In this document: positions 32,276 through 42,509 of the stretch, in pieces
How the letters are laid out: each line of letters starts with the position of its first letter
Position numbering within the stretch: position 1 is the first letter of the stretch
Assembly: GCA_021234155.1 (NCBI GenBank)
Contig: JAJEKV010000010.1
Location: 18,823,418-18,887,417 of the forward strand
Length of the DNA: 64,000 nt
Source: Isoetes taiwanensis
Taxonomy: Eukaryota; Streptophyta; Lycopodiopsida; Isoetales; Isoetaceae
Direction of reading: 5' to 3'
Program-made: the position numbers and the translations under genes
Notes under the pieces: model-generated
What the model was told of the DNA's origin: nothing
Database searches by the model: none
What the model saw: only the letters and a program-made list of their open reading frames with translations

Positions 32276-34997
32276 TATGCACGTTCTCTGTGTCCAAAGA
32301 TCACTATCTTTGTTTTTGCTAGGTTCACTGTTAGCCCTGTATCTTCACAAAATTGTTCCAGAATTTTGAGCAATCTGTGCATTCCTTTGTTTTTTGTTGC
32401 CATCATACTAAGATCGTCCGCATATAGCATTATTGGTACCTTAGTGTCTCCCAGTGTGGGGGCATACTGCCCCTTGCTGATGCATTATGTATCCCCTGGT
32501 GCATCTATGTATATTCCAAACAGAGTTGGGGATAACGGGCATCCCTGCTTCACACCTGTGTCACATATTATCGGCTGTCCTTCCTGCTCCATCTTTGCAT
32601 ACACCTTGTGGTACAGTCTTGCGATCGATCCTACCATGCTTCTCGGGGCTTGCATATCCATTAGTCTTTTTAGCAGCTTCTCTCTCGGGACTGTATCGAA
32701 CGCTTTTCTGAAATCTACAAAGCAGCAGATTATTTTCTTTCCATGCGCTTTGTTCTGCTCTATTAGTATCCGAAGGGTCACGAGATGATCTGTGGTTGAG
32801 TGCTGCGTCCAACCCAGACTTGCCCTTGTGCTCTCACATTTCCTTCCTCTGCCCATTTCTTTAGTTTGTTATCCAGTACCTTTCCAAACCATTTTGCGAA
32901 AATCGAGCTTACCATTATCGTCCTATAGTTCCCTGGATCTTTTCTATTCCCTGCCTTATGTAGGGGTATGACTCTGTTGTATGTCCATCTGTCTGGGAGC
33001 CCTGTATGTATGATGCCATTAAAAATGTCTGTTACCTGTCTGCTAATTTCTGTCTCGGCGCATTTCAGCAATTCCACGGTCAGGCCGTATAAATCTGGTG
33101 CTTTGTGATTAGCCATTTTGTTTAGGGCTAACATTACTTCCAACATATTGAAGCATGGTTTGTCCGGGTCATGCTGTATTGGTATTGGTACCGGTGGCGC
33201 CCCTGTCTTATATAATTTGTCCAGATATGTCTCCCATCCCTCGGTTCCAATGTCATCTTGTTCGTCCCTTGCTTTTACATTGCTACCCCCTCCTTTGTTT
33301 TTGAATCCTTTCCAGAATCTTCGGGGCTGTTTTCTCAGCAGTTTTCCCATGTACCATTGGTGCTGTAGCAGGTTATTGTATCTTTTCTTCTTTAGTAACC
33401 TTATGTATGCTGCCTTCTCTTCTCGGTATGTCTCCCTCCCCTTATGCTTTCTTAATTTCCTCTTGTGTTCTCTGCACTCGTCATCATACCATACTGAAGC
33501 TCTGAATGCCCTGTTCTTCCTAATTTTGATCCTTCTCCCAAACACATCTGCTGCTACCCTTATCATTATGTCATTGAGGGTATTCCCATTATCAATTGCA
33601 TTGTGTTCCCCCCAGTCCCATTTTCCCATTTCATCCTTGATCATTTGGGTAAAGGTTTCTGCGTACCTTTCCTGGAATTGAATTCTTACCCTGTCTTTGT
33701 TATCCTTCTTTATTTCTGTGCCATCCTTTTGTGGCGTCTCATCCAATCTAAATGTTAGTTTGATCGGTCTATGGCTTTCCCTTTTCCCAGTCGGCCATTC
33801 CTGTAGCATTAGCCCTTCTACCTTTTCTGCTGCTTGGTCGCTCAAAATTATATAATCCACTATGCTCTTACCATGTGAGTTTTGGCTCGTAAAACCTCCC
33901 GATCCCCTCCATCTTTTCGTGCCATTAGCTATGATCACCCCTGTTGCCGTGCAGACTTCCAGCAATAGCTCACCCCTAGCGTTGACCTCAGCCTTATCTT
34001 CTGTATCCCTCTGCCATTCCTGTGTCCTCGCCGTGTACACTATCTGACCATCTTTCTCATCCGCGTGCGTAATTTGTGCTTGTTCCTGTCTGGTTCTGGC
34101 ATTTAGATCTCCTACTATAATCATTGGTCCTTGTCCCTTCCATTTCGTTATGTTCTCTCCCAGTTCCAGCAATTCCAGCTTATCGCTGTTTGGCGGGTAA
34201 TATGCAATTATCAGAACTACCTCTTGTTTGTTTTTCAATTGAATATTCAAAACCATATATCTTTTATTGATATCTGAATGTAACATACATGCATTGTGAG
34301 CCGCACTATTCTTTATATAACAAGCCAGACCTGCACTCCCTCTCCCTTTCTTGAAATCCCTGTCTTTCCAACATGTAAACAGCTGGTACCCTTCCTCCTC
34401 TGGTAACCTTTTAGTGTTATGCTCCCATGTCTCTGCCAAACATATTATGTCGCAGCCGTGGGCACCTTCCAGTCTTTCTCCATCATCCCATGGGTACCCG
34501 GTACAGTTCCAGTACCATAATGTCAGCGTCTTTTCCCCCGAGGTTGCTCCTTCGGGGTCTCCATGTTTTCCGTGCCATTCCCCATTCTCCTTGGCCTCCC
34601 CCTGGTTTTCATTGTCGGGGTTGGCCCTTCGAGCCCTGCTTGATTTGTTCGCTCTTCGTTTCCCCCGTTTCCGCTTCCTCCTATTGCTCTGTTCTGGCTC
34701 CCATCTACCGTGATTGCTCTCAGTGCCTCCCTCTGCATTCTGTTCTCCTGCATCTGTTGTATGGGTTTCACGAGATGTGAATTTTCCTTCTCTTCTCCCG
34801 TTGGTTTTGCTACCCCCTGCAACCCTTCCGTCTGCTCCTGCGGTTGAGTCCCTTGCTCTCTTACCCTTTTGTGTATGTATACCTTGCCATTCTTGACCCC
34901 TGCTTGTATCCCTGCTTGGTTCCGGTTCCTGGCTTTGGCCAATTCCTGTAGCCCCTGCTACGCATCCTTTGTTAATGCCTCCGTACTTTGATTCCAT
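32276..34997 (-). pseudogene. LINE ORF2: APE-like endonuclease and reverse transcriptase
   Basis: The N-terminal ~150 residues are polar and basic (RRKRKRGKRRANKSS). The endonuclease follows with LWYWNCTGYPWDD, DIICLAETWEHN (catalytic Glu), IIVGDLNAR, IVDYIILSD and SHRPIKLTF (final His). RT has MANHKAPDLYGLTVELLK, WTYNRVIPLHKAGNRKDPGN, FVDFRKAFDTVPREK, GVKQGCPLSPTLFGIY and the active site MLYADDLSMMA near 32425. A frameshift lies near 32820 and a TAA at 32485. The APE-type endonuclease places it among target-primed LINEs. I cannot give the clade. Confidence 0.9.
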
Positions 34998-35060
34998 TCC
35001 TCAATCTGGATCCCATCCGTAAGATCCTCTCCTTGGTTGCCATGTCCCTCAATGTCGGGT

Positions 35061-35543
35061 TTATGTGCCTCGATCTCCCCCCTCCATTGGCCCGGTCGGG
35101 GCTTTGACGATGGCGCCCACATGTTCCTTGAACACCGTCTCTATCACTTCTGCAGTAACTCGATATATATCCTCATTAGGCCTCTCTGCTATCCCAATTA
35201 GCCTAACATCATGTTTAATCTTATTCTGCTCCTCATACTCCAATAAATGTGGTTTTATCCTATCATATGACTCCCATGCATCCAGCTCAACATTTGATTT
35301 CTCTAATTCAACCAACCTTTGCAGGATCTTTGCTTTCTCCTCTTCGATCTCGTCCATTCTGCGCTGCATTTCCTCGTTCATCTTCTCCACCCCTCCTACT
35401 CTCACGTCCATGCTAGTGATGGCTGCTTTGTTGCTGTTACAAGTCTCAGCCAATGCGTTGAGTGCATCCAGGTTCGGGATCTTTGCCTCTAGCCGTTTAT
35501 CCATTTGTGCCAAAAAGTCCCTAAGGTCTTGTTGGCTCCGCAC
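35061..35543 (-). CDS. LINE ORF1: coiled coil plus RRM-like domain
   Basis: 160 codons. Residues ~1-100 are heptad-rich (MNEEMQRRMDEIEEEKAKIL), a probable trimerising coiled coil. Residues ~115-145 read HDVRLIGIAERPNEDIYRV, resembling the start of the RRM-like RNA-binding domain of L1 ORF1 proteins (the LRIIGIPE-type segment). It lies 63 bp upstream of the ORF2 ATG. It is short compared with vertebrate L1 ORF1p, so the C-terminal part may be lost. Confidence 0.65.
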   Translation of the reverse strand: MRSQQDLRDFLAQMDKRLEAKIPNLDALNALAETCNSNKAAITSMDVRVGGVEKMNEEMQRRMDEIEEEKAKILQRLVELEKSNVELDAWESYDRIKPHLLEYEEQNKIKHDVRLIGIAERPNEDIYRVTAEVIETVFKEHVGAIVKAPTGPMEGGDRGT

Positions 35544-36079
35544 CTTGCTCTTGCCGCCTCCAATCTCCTCTGCTGGCTGCAGTTGATGCTATCGGCCATC
35601 GCCCTCGTTTGCAAGAGAATCCTGTGCAGAAAGACTCTAAGCAGTGCGTTCGTGCTAGACTCTTGCTTGTGAAATAACCGTCGTTTCCCCCTAAGACTAT
35701 ATATATTTGCTGCTTCTAAACGGTATTTTTATTGACGATTACCGTTCTGATTTGAATTTCAAATTTTAAAATTCAAAATTCAAAAGGCCCTAATTAGTTT
35801 CGTCCGTCCCTTTTTATTGTCACTCAGTTCTTTTCGTCCGTTGCCCAAGGTTGATCCTCTCGGGTTTCTCGAGTCTGAGTGGTTGGGTAGATGCTTGTCT
35901 GTATTGATTGCTCTAGTATTTTCGTCTGTTCTGAGATTCTGTACCTGCAATTTTGTAGTTCTGTGTTCCTGTATTTCTGTGCATGTATCGTTCTGTTGTA
36001 CTGTGTTGTGCTCGTGCTCCCTAGTCTGTGGTGGGGGGTAAACCCCCCCTTGTCCATACTTTTCCCCGATCCATGGTGT

Positions 36080-36450
36080 CGGCAGTTTCGTCCTCTGGGG
36101 TATTCTTCATACCTCTTTACATATATTGTACCGTTAGTTATATTGAGTTTTTAGTGGTCCGGGTTACCAGTTGGTGGGTCTTGCCCTCGCTATCCTGGTG
36201 TACGGCGGAGGCTTGGCCTCACTGTCCCGTAACTTGTTCCCGTCCACCTTTTACTCTGTGTTGCCATACATCAGTAATTGAGGTATTCTTCATACCCCGC
36301 TGTACAAGTCATATGCCGTTCTCCATGTGTTGATGAGTTTTTGGTGGTCCGGGTTACCAGTTGGTGGGTCTAGCCCTCGCTATCCTGGTGTACGGCGGAG
36401 GCATAGCCTCTCTGTCCCGTATCTTGCCCCGTCCGCCTTTTACTCTGAAA
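36080..36450. repeat. Tandem duplication of ~190 bp in the LINE 5' part
   Basis: The phrase GTGGTCCGGGTTACCAGTTG and about 90 bp after it (to CCTTTTACTCTG) occur at 36154 and again at 36344. Two units of about 190 bp thus lie between the Cys-rich ORF and ORF1. Tandem monomers upstream of ORF1 are known promoter repeats in some L1 elements; the same role here is inference. Plus-strand ORFs here are shadows. Confidence 0.8.
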
Positions 36451-37388
36451 TCCTTTTGTTCTCTGCGTGCTTCTGCGTGTCCTTTCATCAATCTCCCCCT
36501 GCTTGTATCTTTTACGGGGCTTGTTATCACTGTCAAATTATTCTTGTTCCTTTTCTATCTGTCACTTACCTGTCACCCATTATTTTTGTATTTCCCTTTT
36601 TTTGAGTGTTTTCGTCACCCTTCTCCTCCCGAGTCGATATCTCCCGCGATATAGTCCTTTTGTCTATTTTTGCATGGTGTCTTTCCTGTTCCATGCCCCA
36701 ATGCGGCCCGGCGTCGCCTGTAATATTTTCCTTCCCTATGTTTATATCTTCTATCTTCTATCTTCTGTCTTCTGGTGTCGCTTAACAGCAGCATTATGCT
36801 CCTTCAGTAGGTCTTCAGTAGTCCTCATTTATGCTCTAAATTGCTAGAGTCCATAATTTCTATAATTTCCCATGTGTTCGTGCATTGCCCCCGTGGAGTA
36901 TAATCCTATGGATCGGGATCGTTTCATCATCGAGGCGGTGTTTAGAATACATAAAGGAGCTACTTTATCAGTAACAGATATCACTTCAGATTCTATTGAG
37001 ACAACTATTACTATATATTTCCTTCATTCAAAAATTTTCAAAAATTTTCTCCATACAGAGATATTACATATTAAAGCATATTTAAACCTGTATCCTTTAA
37101 ACATGTTCAGGTATTCGGCTATGTCTATTTCTGCATAATTCTGCTATGCATTCAGCTACAAAAAACGCGTCTGTCCGGCTTAACTTGTCTCTGCTATGTC
37201 TGGGCTTCCCCGCATCATTCAACTATTTTTCATATAACATTCTGCTGATACAACTTACCTATTTGACAGACTGGATTCATGACAGAAAACGAGGAGAGTA
37301 AAAGTAAAAAGTAAAGAGTTAAAAACAGAAATCATGCAAAAGGAGATTACATGCCGCCCATCCTCCTTCCCTATCCTGCACGTTCAAT

Positions 37389-38234
37389 TCAATTATTGGG
37401 GCTTTTCCCTTCCGACGGCTCTCCGATCTTTCTGACCTTTTCCAAGTTTCTTCCAACATATGCTCGGCACACGAAATCCACAGGATTCTTCTCACAACAA
37501 TATATACAGACCTTACCGAGATCGCATATTGTGAGATTATGCTGATATCTTGGCGACCGTTGTATTGCTGAGTGAATCTGCAGACGATTAAAGCACTGCA
37601 TGGTTCTATCCAAATCCTGGCGCCTTATCGAGTCGTTTTTGTCGCCTAGCACCCCAAGCACCTCCAACAGCCCTAAAGTGTAACCATTATCCCGCATATC
37701 TTGAGCATGGTGGATTCTGTCGCAGAATAAACAGTGCACTCGCCCGCAGCTAATGCAAGATGGCAGCCCCCGACCTAGACACCGACATTTCGGTTCACAG
37801 ATACACCACGGGTTGAGATCCTCCAGGTCCGGATTGAAGGGCACCGTGAGGTAACCCGGAGCTCCAGATCTTGGTCTCTTTCTGATTTTCTTCTCATCTT
37901 CGGTACTTCCGATTACTACCCTCTTTCCCTTGTCCATCTTTCTGCAACTGCGCTGTGGCGGAGGCGAGGATTTTGTTGCTGAAGATGCGGCGGCGCTCCC
38001 TTGGCTGTATGAATTTGAGAGCTCACGATTCCTGGACGCTGAGGGGACTTGTGAGCTGCTCTCACAATTAGTCCATATAATGTTTGATACGCTTTTTAGG
38101 GTTACGAAAGTCTGTCTGAATTCCCGCCATCCAATTTTACCGTCTGTTATTAATGCTTGTCTTGTCCTATCCTGTCTCTCCGATTTTCGTACGCGAATAT
38201 TCACCGTCTGCTTCCTTGTTACTTTGTCTGACAC
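37389..38234 (-). CDS. Cys/His-rich ORF in the LINE 5' region, unknown
   Basis: 281 codons with a non-ATG upstream extension. The first ~100 residues are basic and Ser-rich with an NLS-like KKIRKRPRSG. Then comes CICEPKCRCLGRGLPSC, CGRVHCLFCDRIHH, and later CIYCCEKNPVDFVC near the end, together a dense Cys/His array that could bind two or three zinc ions. I do not recognise a family. Its strand and position fit an extra ORF of the LINE, but a separate older element cannot be excluded. Confidence 0.5.
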   Translation of the reverse strand: MSDKVTRKQTVNIRVRKSERQDRTRQALITDGKIGWREFRQTFVTLKSVSNIIWTNCESSSQVPSASRNRELSNSYSQGSAAASSATKSSPPPQRSCRKMDKGKRVVIGSTEDEKKIRKRPRSGAPGYLTVPFNPDLEDLNPWCICEPKCRCLGRGLPSCISCGRVHCLFCDRIHHAQDMRDNGYTLGLLEVLGVLGDKNDSIRRQDLDRTMQCFNRLQIHSAIQRSPRYQHNLTICDLGKVCIYCCEKNPVDFVCRAYVGRNLEKVRKIGEPSEGKSPNN

Positions 38235-38514
38235 ACGTAAATATCGTCCTTTGCCCTATATTTTCATTATTTCCCCTTATTTCATTAGCGCCCCTATCCT
38301 AGACTTTATGATTATACCACTGGTCATTCGTATTACGTTCATATCTAGTTATTCTTAAAATTTTATTATTATTCTTATTATTCGTTGTTTATTATCTATT
38401 CACTCCCTATGTCGTGATGCCATGTGTTCCGTACCCTATACCCGTTCGATCTGCTTCCGTTGTTGTCCGTCGTCCACATAGTCCGTTCTCTAATTAGGTG
38501 TTCAAATTTATTTT

Positions 38515-38570
38515 GTTTTATTTTATTTTGTTTTATTTATTTTATTTTATTTTATTTTATTATATTTCAT
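38515..38570. repeat. (TTTTA)n / (TTTTG)n simple repeat
   Basis: T-rich pentamer run within the 5' part of the LINE region. The ORF 38424-38696 results from it. Confidence 0.8.
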
Positions 38571-39040
38571 TGCCTCCCTTCGCTCGTCCCTCCCTCCCTA
38601 TTTTGTTTTCGTTTCCTTTATTTTATTTTCTTTCCTATTCATTCATTTTCTCCTAACGTTTCTGTAACGTACTGTAGATTTGAAAAATTTAAATAAAATT
38701 CTCATAAAGTAAAATTTGAAATTTGAATTAGCATTTTAACCGCCCGTCGCCATGTCCGGGAGCTTCTTTCCCTCTGCCGATTCTCTGTACATTATTTCCC
38801 ACCTATTTCTCCAGTGATTGTTGGTTGGAGCCGTGTATGATCTGTGCTGTTTTGACGATTCATCCGGATATTTGTAACGGTATCGTCTCCGGCCAAGCAT
38901 GATTGATTTCTCTAAGATAATCTTATCTCTAGTATAATATAATCCATCTAAAATACTCTCAGGCTAAGCGCGTGTCTAACTATATCTAATCTTTAATCTT
39001 TAATCTGAGATGATGCACCTACTTGGTTTCCGCCTCCATT

Positions 39041-39090
39041 GCCATCGTCGCCCACCGTCGCACACCGTCGCCCACCGTCGCCCACCGTCT
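39041..39090. repeat. 10-bp minisatellite (CCCACCGTCG)5
   Basis: Five consecutive 10-bp units with single-base variation at the presumed 5' end of the LINE. Confidence 0.85.
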
Positions 39091-39116
39091 CATACAAATG
39101 AGAGAAGAAGATATCA

Positions 39117-40361
39117 TCATCTTTGACTACCCAGAGTAGTTTCCAGGTAGTTTCCAAAACATTTGCAATACAAATGAGCCTTACTTGGATACCATCCCTG
39201 TTTTGGCTGCACCATTTGTGTAGAACTCATTGGAGCTTGTTGGGCAATTGGAGCTTGTGGCATCATTGGGACTTGTGGTATGATAGGTGCTGCTTGCATT
39301 GGTTGAATAGGAATAGGTGGTGCTTGTTGCATAACAGCAAATACTGGATTGGCCCTCTCAAAGAATCTCTTCTCCCTACATTCTTGATCATTGTGACCTT
39401 TTATTTGGCATCTTGAGCAGAATTTCAGCAATTTACATGTAGTATCAGAATGTCCAATAGACCCACAATACTCACAAGTAATAAACTGCACCTCCCTTGG
39501 CTTCTCACCAATTGTAAGCTTAGAAATCTTGGCTGCAATATCCTCTGTTTTATGCTCTGGAGCAGCAACTTCATGAATGTATCCTAGCTTATCTTCAGCC
39601 TTGAGAGCATACTTTTGTGCCTCTAGTAATGTTGTAGGTTGTTTGGCCTTCACCTTATGAGCAATAGCTCGTTTCAGCCCCTTCACATACCATTGAATAT
39701 CCATTTTATCACTTCTTGCAATCTTCCAATGAACTACGGCTTTGCGAACCGCAATATACCTCTGATTATACTCTCTAATTGATTCATCTTCCTTTTGTGT
39801 GAAATTGGTCCACCTTTCCATAGTCTTATCCTTACCATGAACTTCTTGATAATTAGCAATGAAAGCTTCCTTTAATTCCTGATATGTCATGGTATCTGGC
39901 TGAGTTTGTGCCCATTCCTCCACTGAATCTTGCAAAGAACTATGAAACCAAAGCAAATAATCACCAACCGGTAGCTTACATTGCTGGCAATACCTCTCAA
40001 ACTTCACAATATGCTTTAAAGGATCCCGATCCACCAGATCATCAAACTTTGGAATCCCCATTGTCTGAAAATCCCATACCATAGGTGGTAATACAACCAT
40101 TTCTGCCTCTTCTTGGGTTTCTTGAAATTGGAAAAACGAAATTGAATCTCCCTTCAATTTGAAAAACGAAATTGGATTACCTTCTAGATCAGTAGATGGA
40201 ATCAAAACCTCCTGGATCTGAGAATTAGACCCCAGATCTGCTCCCAAATCTGAAAACGAAATTGAATCTTGATGCAATTTTGAGCCCAAAGATTGACTCA
40301 CCGGTCCCCTTCTTGTGACGATGGAGTTTAGTGGGATCTCCTTCTTACTTCTCTTGGGCAT
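39117..40361 (-). CDS. Gag of the Tat-like element
   Basis: ATG at 40361 and 414 codons, of which about the last 16 belong to foreign sequence. A retrotransposon gag (capsid) domain lies at residues ~140-250 (WFHSSLQDSVEEWAQTQP, FTQKEDESIREYNQRY). Two zinc knuckles follow at about 295-335 (CEYCGSIGHSDTTC and CSRCQIKGHNDQEC), then a Pro/Gln/Met-rich tail. The N-terminal part has a triplicated phrase (..DSISF..F near residues 33-80). The frame is intact up to the LINE insertion. The ORF shadows on the plus strand are ignored. Confidence 0.92.
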   Translation of the reverse strand: MPKRSKKEIPLNSIVTRRGPVSQSLGSKLHQDSISFSDLGADLGSNSQIQEVLIPSTDLEGNPISFFKLKGDSISFFQFQETQEEAEMVVLPPMVWDFQTMGIPKFDDLVDRDPLKHIVKFERYCQQCKLPVGDYLLWFHSSLQDSVEEWAQTQPDTMTYQELKEAFIANYQEVHGKDKTMERWTNFTQKEDESIREYNQRYIAVRKAVVHWKIARSDKMDIQWYVKGLKRAIAHKVKAKQPTTLLEAQKYALKAEDKLGYIHEVAAPEHKTEDIAAKISKLTIGEKPREVQFITCEYCGSIGHSDTTCKLLKFCSRCQIKGHNDQECREKRFFERANPVFAVMQQAPPIPIQPMQAAPIIPQVPMMPQAPIAQQAPMSSTQMVQPKQGWYPSKAHLYCKCFGNYLETTLGSQR

Positions 40362-40530
40362 AAAACTATGCTCCCCTTGTCAAATTTTGCCCCGCAAATC
40401 AATTACGGCAAAATTCCCTTCACACAAAAAATTGCTCCTTTCTCAATGGTGCCGTTCTTTACCGACGAACACCAATACCAATGGTAACAACTCCTTTTTC
40501 AATGGAAATTCTTGCCGATCAATGGTCTGT

Positions 40531-40548
40531 CGAGCACTGTGGTCGCCA
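40531..40548 (-). other. Candidate primer-binding site of the Tat-like element
   Basis: On the minus strand TGGCGACCACAGTGCTCG begins three bases after the 5' LTR. It starts with TGG as required for pairing with a tRNA CCA end. I did not match it to a particular tRNA. Confidence 0.6.
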
Positions 40549-40551
40549 AAT

Positions 40552-40920
40552 TATTAGAGCTTGAACTCTAACCTTGCAAGAAGGATGAAAAACCCAACAA
40601 TCCAAGCTCAATCTATCAGATCAAGGCAATGCACAACACAAAGAATCTTCATCTCCATAGCTAAATCAAGCAAAATCCTCCCTCTCAATATACCGTCTCT
40701 CTGTTCTTCTCTCTCTGCTCAGATAATACAGTGATCATCATGGCTCCACAATGCATACATGCAAATATCCTGCACGCGTGCATGTGCGTATATCACTCCA
40801 TATACGGTATACTATCTTCTATACCACCTCAATAGTGGTGAGTATGGTGAGTGGTGAGTGGTGAGTGATGACGAGTGTGGTGACGAGTGTGGTGAGTGGT
40901 GAGTGGTGACCACCCCAACA
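40552..40920 (-). repeat. 5' LTR of the Tat-like element
   Basis: 369 bp. It differs from the other LTR by very few substitutions and by expansion of the GTGGTGAGTG-type minisatellite near 40835-40910. The high similarity indicates a fairly recent insertion relative to the chromovirus. Confidence 0.9.
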
Positions 40921-40925
40921 TACCC

Positions 40926-41327
40926 TTAGCCATGTTCTTATGCCAGCCAAATCCATGTGCCATGAATTCTATCTGCAATGACTTCTGGAGGCCCAAGCCG
41001 TCAGTCATACCCCCTTGAGTCTGAGCCTGGGTAGGATTCCCTTATACTGCTGGTATTCCTATGATGTTGTTGTATTGATGAGGATATGATGTTTCACCCT
41101 TCGAGGTGATTGTATTATATATTGTGTTATGTGCTCATTGTTTAATCACGCTTCCGCAGATAGGTTGACCCGATGGAAGACGGGTGAATGACACATCCAC
41201 TCTTCCCTTGCTGGCTCATTCCACTGGGAGTGGAGTCAGGTGGATGGTCCTTGCCAGATGGCTGTCAGGGGGAATGCTCCGTCTTCGAATACGATGGTGC
41301 ATCGTATAAGAAGCAGGGGACGTCACA
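40926..41327 (+). mobile_element. Solo LTR of the chromovirus family, right part
   Basis: Continues 24141-25319 (CTACCC|TTAGCCATGTT across the nested insertion; the uninterrupted copy near 901 reads CTACCCAATAGCCATGTT) and ends GGACGTCACA, followed by TCAAC, the second copy of the target duplication. Confidence 0.93.
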
Positions 41328-41443
41328 TCAACGACAGAGAATATGACGCTGAGATGGGTGTTGGAGCAACATAAGAATAGCCTACAACAAATTTTTTGAA
41401 ACCTTGGATTGTGTCCTCCTTGGTCCCTTGAACACCACTTTAA

Positions 41444-41941
41444 CTATTGGTGTGAACTGCGGGATCGAATGTGTAGAGGCTGAGGTGGAGTCATCATCTT
41501 TTTTTTTTCTTTTTTAGACACTTTAATTGTGCCCTCACTTTCATCCAAAACATGGTTTTTTCCCAAACTAGGTGCCTTGCCCTTTGAAAATTCAGATGAC
41601 TTGCGCTTTAAAGATGGAATCGTCTTTGGTGAAGAAGGCACTTGTGGACTGGAACGACTAGGTTCTGATTTCTTTGAAAGAAAATCCATGTCTATATCCT
41701 TGCACCTAGCAGATAGCCACATGTTGTCCATTCGCGTGGGCATTTTGTCATCCTTTTGGACCTTTATGGCATAGCTTAGTGGTTTCTTATCATTATCAAG
41801 AAGGTTTTTGCATGCACTGAATTCCAGCAGTATATTACTATTGCATTTAAGACCAACAACTTCTAAGGATTCATAAGATTGGCCAGCCATAACCTCTAGC
41901 ACTGTGATCCTTTCTCCTAGTATTGCTGCTCTCGTCATCAT
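41444..41941 (-). CDS. Unassigned ORF, Ser/Lys-rich
   Basis: 165 codons from an ATG. The N-terminal third looks folded (ERITVLEVMAGQSYESLEVV). The rest is low-complexity Ser/Pro/Lys (KKSEPSRSSPQVPSSPKTIP) with a basic end (KKEKKKMM). No family recognised. Without the solo LTR it would lie about 1 kb upstream of the transposase-like relic on the same strand, so both may derive from one older element. Confidence 0.35.
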   Translation of the reverse strand: MMTRAAILGERITVLEVMAGQSYESLEVVGLKCNSNILLEFSACKNLLDNDKKPLSYAIKVQKDDKMPTRMDNMWLSARCKDIDMDFLSKKSEPSRSSPQVPSSPKTIPSLKRKSSEFSKGKAPSLGKNHVLDESEGTIKVSKKEKKKMMTPPQPLHIRSRSSHQ

Positions 41942-42366
41942 CAGTTCTTGAATACTCCTCGTATATTACTTTCAACCCTTCAAACCCCTTTATTTGGCCC
42001 AACCAGCTGTTGAAATGGTCCGGCTGGAGGCCCCTTTGTCAATTAGTCTTTTATCAAAACAGTTTTCAAAACTCCGTTTTTTCATGGTACAGCAAGCGCA
42101 CTTTTATAGTAGAGGATTTCTGGAGTGGTGACAACACTCCTCTCTACAAGATTTTCAGAAAAATCAGAAGCTTGATCTTTTTTTATCTCTATCTGCTGAA
42201 AATTTGTCAAAATATCATGGTTCTTTTTCTTCACTTTTGTTTTACCTCAGAAATCGTGCTTCTGCACACCCAAAAAATATTCACCTGCCACAGTGATGTT
42301 TACCTCATCTGCCTCTTCAAGTCGAGAAAGTCAGAGGAGCACAGGAAAGCAGAGGATTCAAGGGAC

Positions 42367-42450
42367 TTTCTCGACTCGCGAGTCGAGAAAACCCCTTCGT
42401 CCTCTTCTTTCCTTTTTGCCTCTGGCTTTCTCGACTCACGAGTCGAGAAT
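42367..42450. repeat. Perfect 24-bp palindrome and a near-copy
   Basis: TTTCTCGACTCGCGAGTCGAGAAA at 42367-42390 is written here as arms TTTCTCGACTCG and CGAGTCGAGAAA and is a perfect palindrome. A second copy at 42427-42450 has an A for the central G and a final T. A half-site AGTCGAGAAAGTC lies at 42324. Confidence 0.85.
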
Positions 42451-42509
42451 CGCCCTGAATCAGAGACAGTAATTTACCTTATGTAGCTGGCACTTGCTGC
42501 TATTGTATT

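Larger units (their letters stand above)
30991..39168 (-). mobile_element. Non-LTR retrotransposon (LINE), about 8.2 kb, inserted in gag of the Tat-like element
   Basis: On the minus strand there is a 10-bp minisatellite (39041-39090), an ORF with Cys-rich segment (37389-38234), a ~190-bp tandem duplication (36080-36450), a coiled-coil ORF1 (35061-35543), an ORF2 with APE-type endonuclease and RT (32276-34997), and a 3' end in (ATTCT)n at 30991-31006. Gag coding resumes on both sides (HLYC at 39168, DKFKHDETTCW at 30989), fixing the limits to within a few bases. I could not find a convincing long target duplication; ATACAAATGAG occurs at 39092 and 39169. Frameshifts and a TAA in RT make it inactive. 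Confidence 0.88.
25320..40920 (-). mobile_element. Tat-like Ty3/gypsy retrotransposon, 15.6 kb including a nested LINE
   Basis: LTRs at 25320-25642 and 40552-40920 are read on the minus strand. The target duplication TACCC (25315-25319 and 40921-40925) splits the solo LTR. Coding order on the minus strand is gag with two zinc knuckles (39117-40361), [LINE 30991-39168], gag end and linker (30305-30990), protease (29648-30274), additional RNase H (28650-29500), RT (27816-28628), degenerate Ty3-type RNase H (27472-27882), integrase (26057-27313). Several in-frame stops and frameshifts make it defective. Confidence 0.93.

Noticed and set aside
34351-34780. Plus-strand ORFs opposite LINE ORF2
   Set aside because: Shadows of the endonuclease-RT frame with Ser/Pro-rich composition.
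39092-39179. ATACAAATGAG direct repeat as the LINE target duplication
   Set aside because: The second copy should lie beyond the 3' end near 30990, where it is absent; both copies are on the same side.
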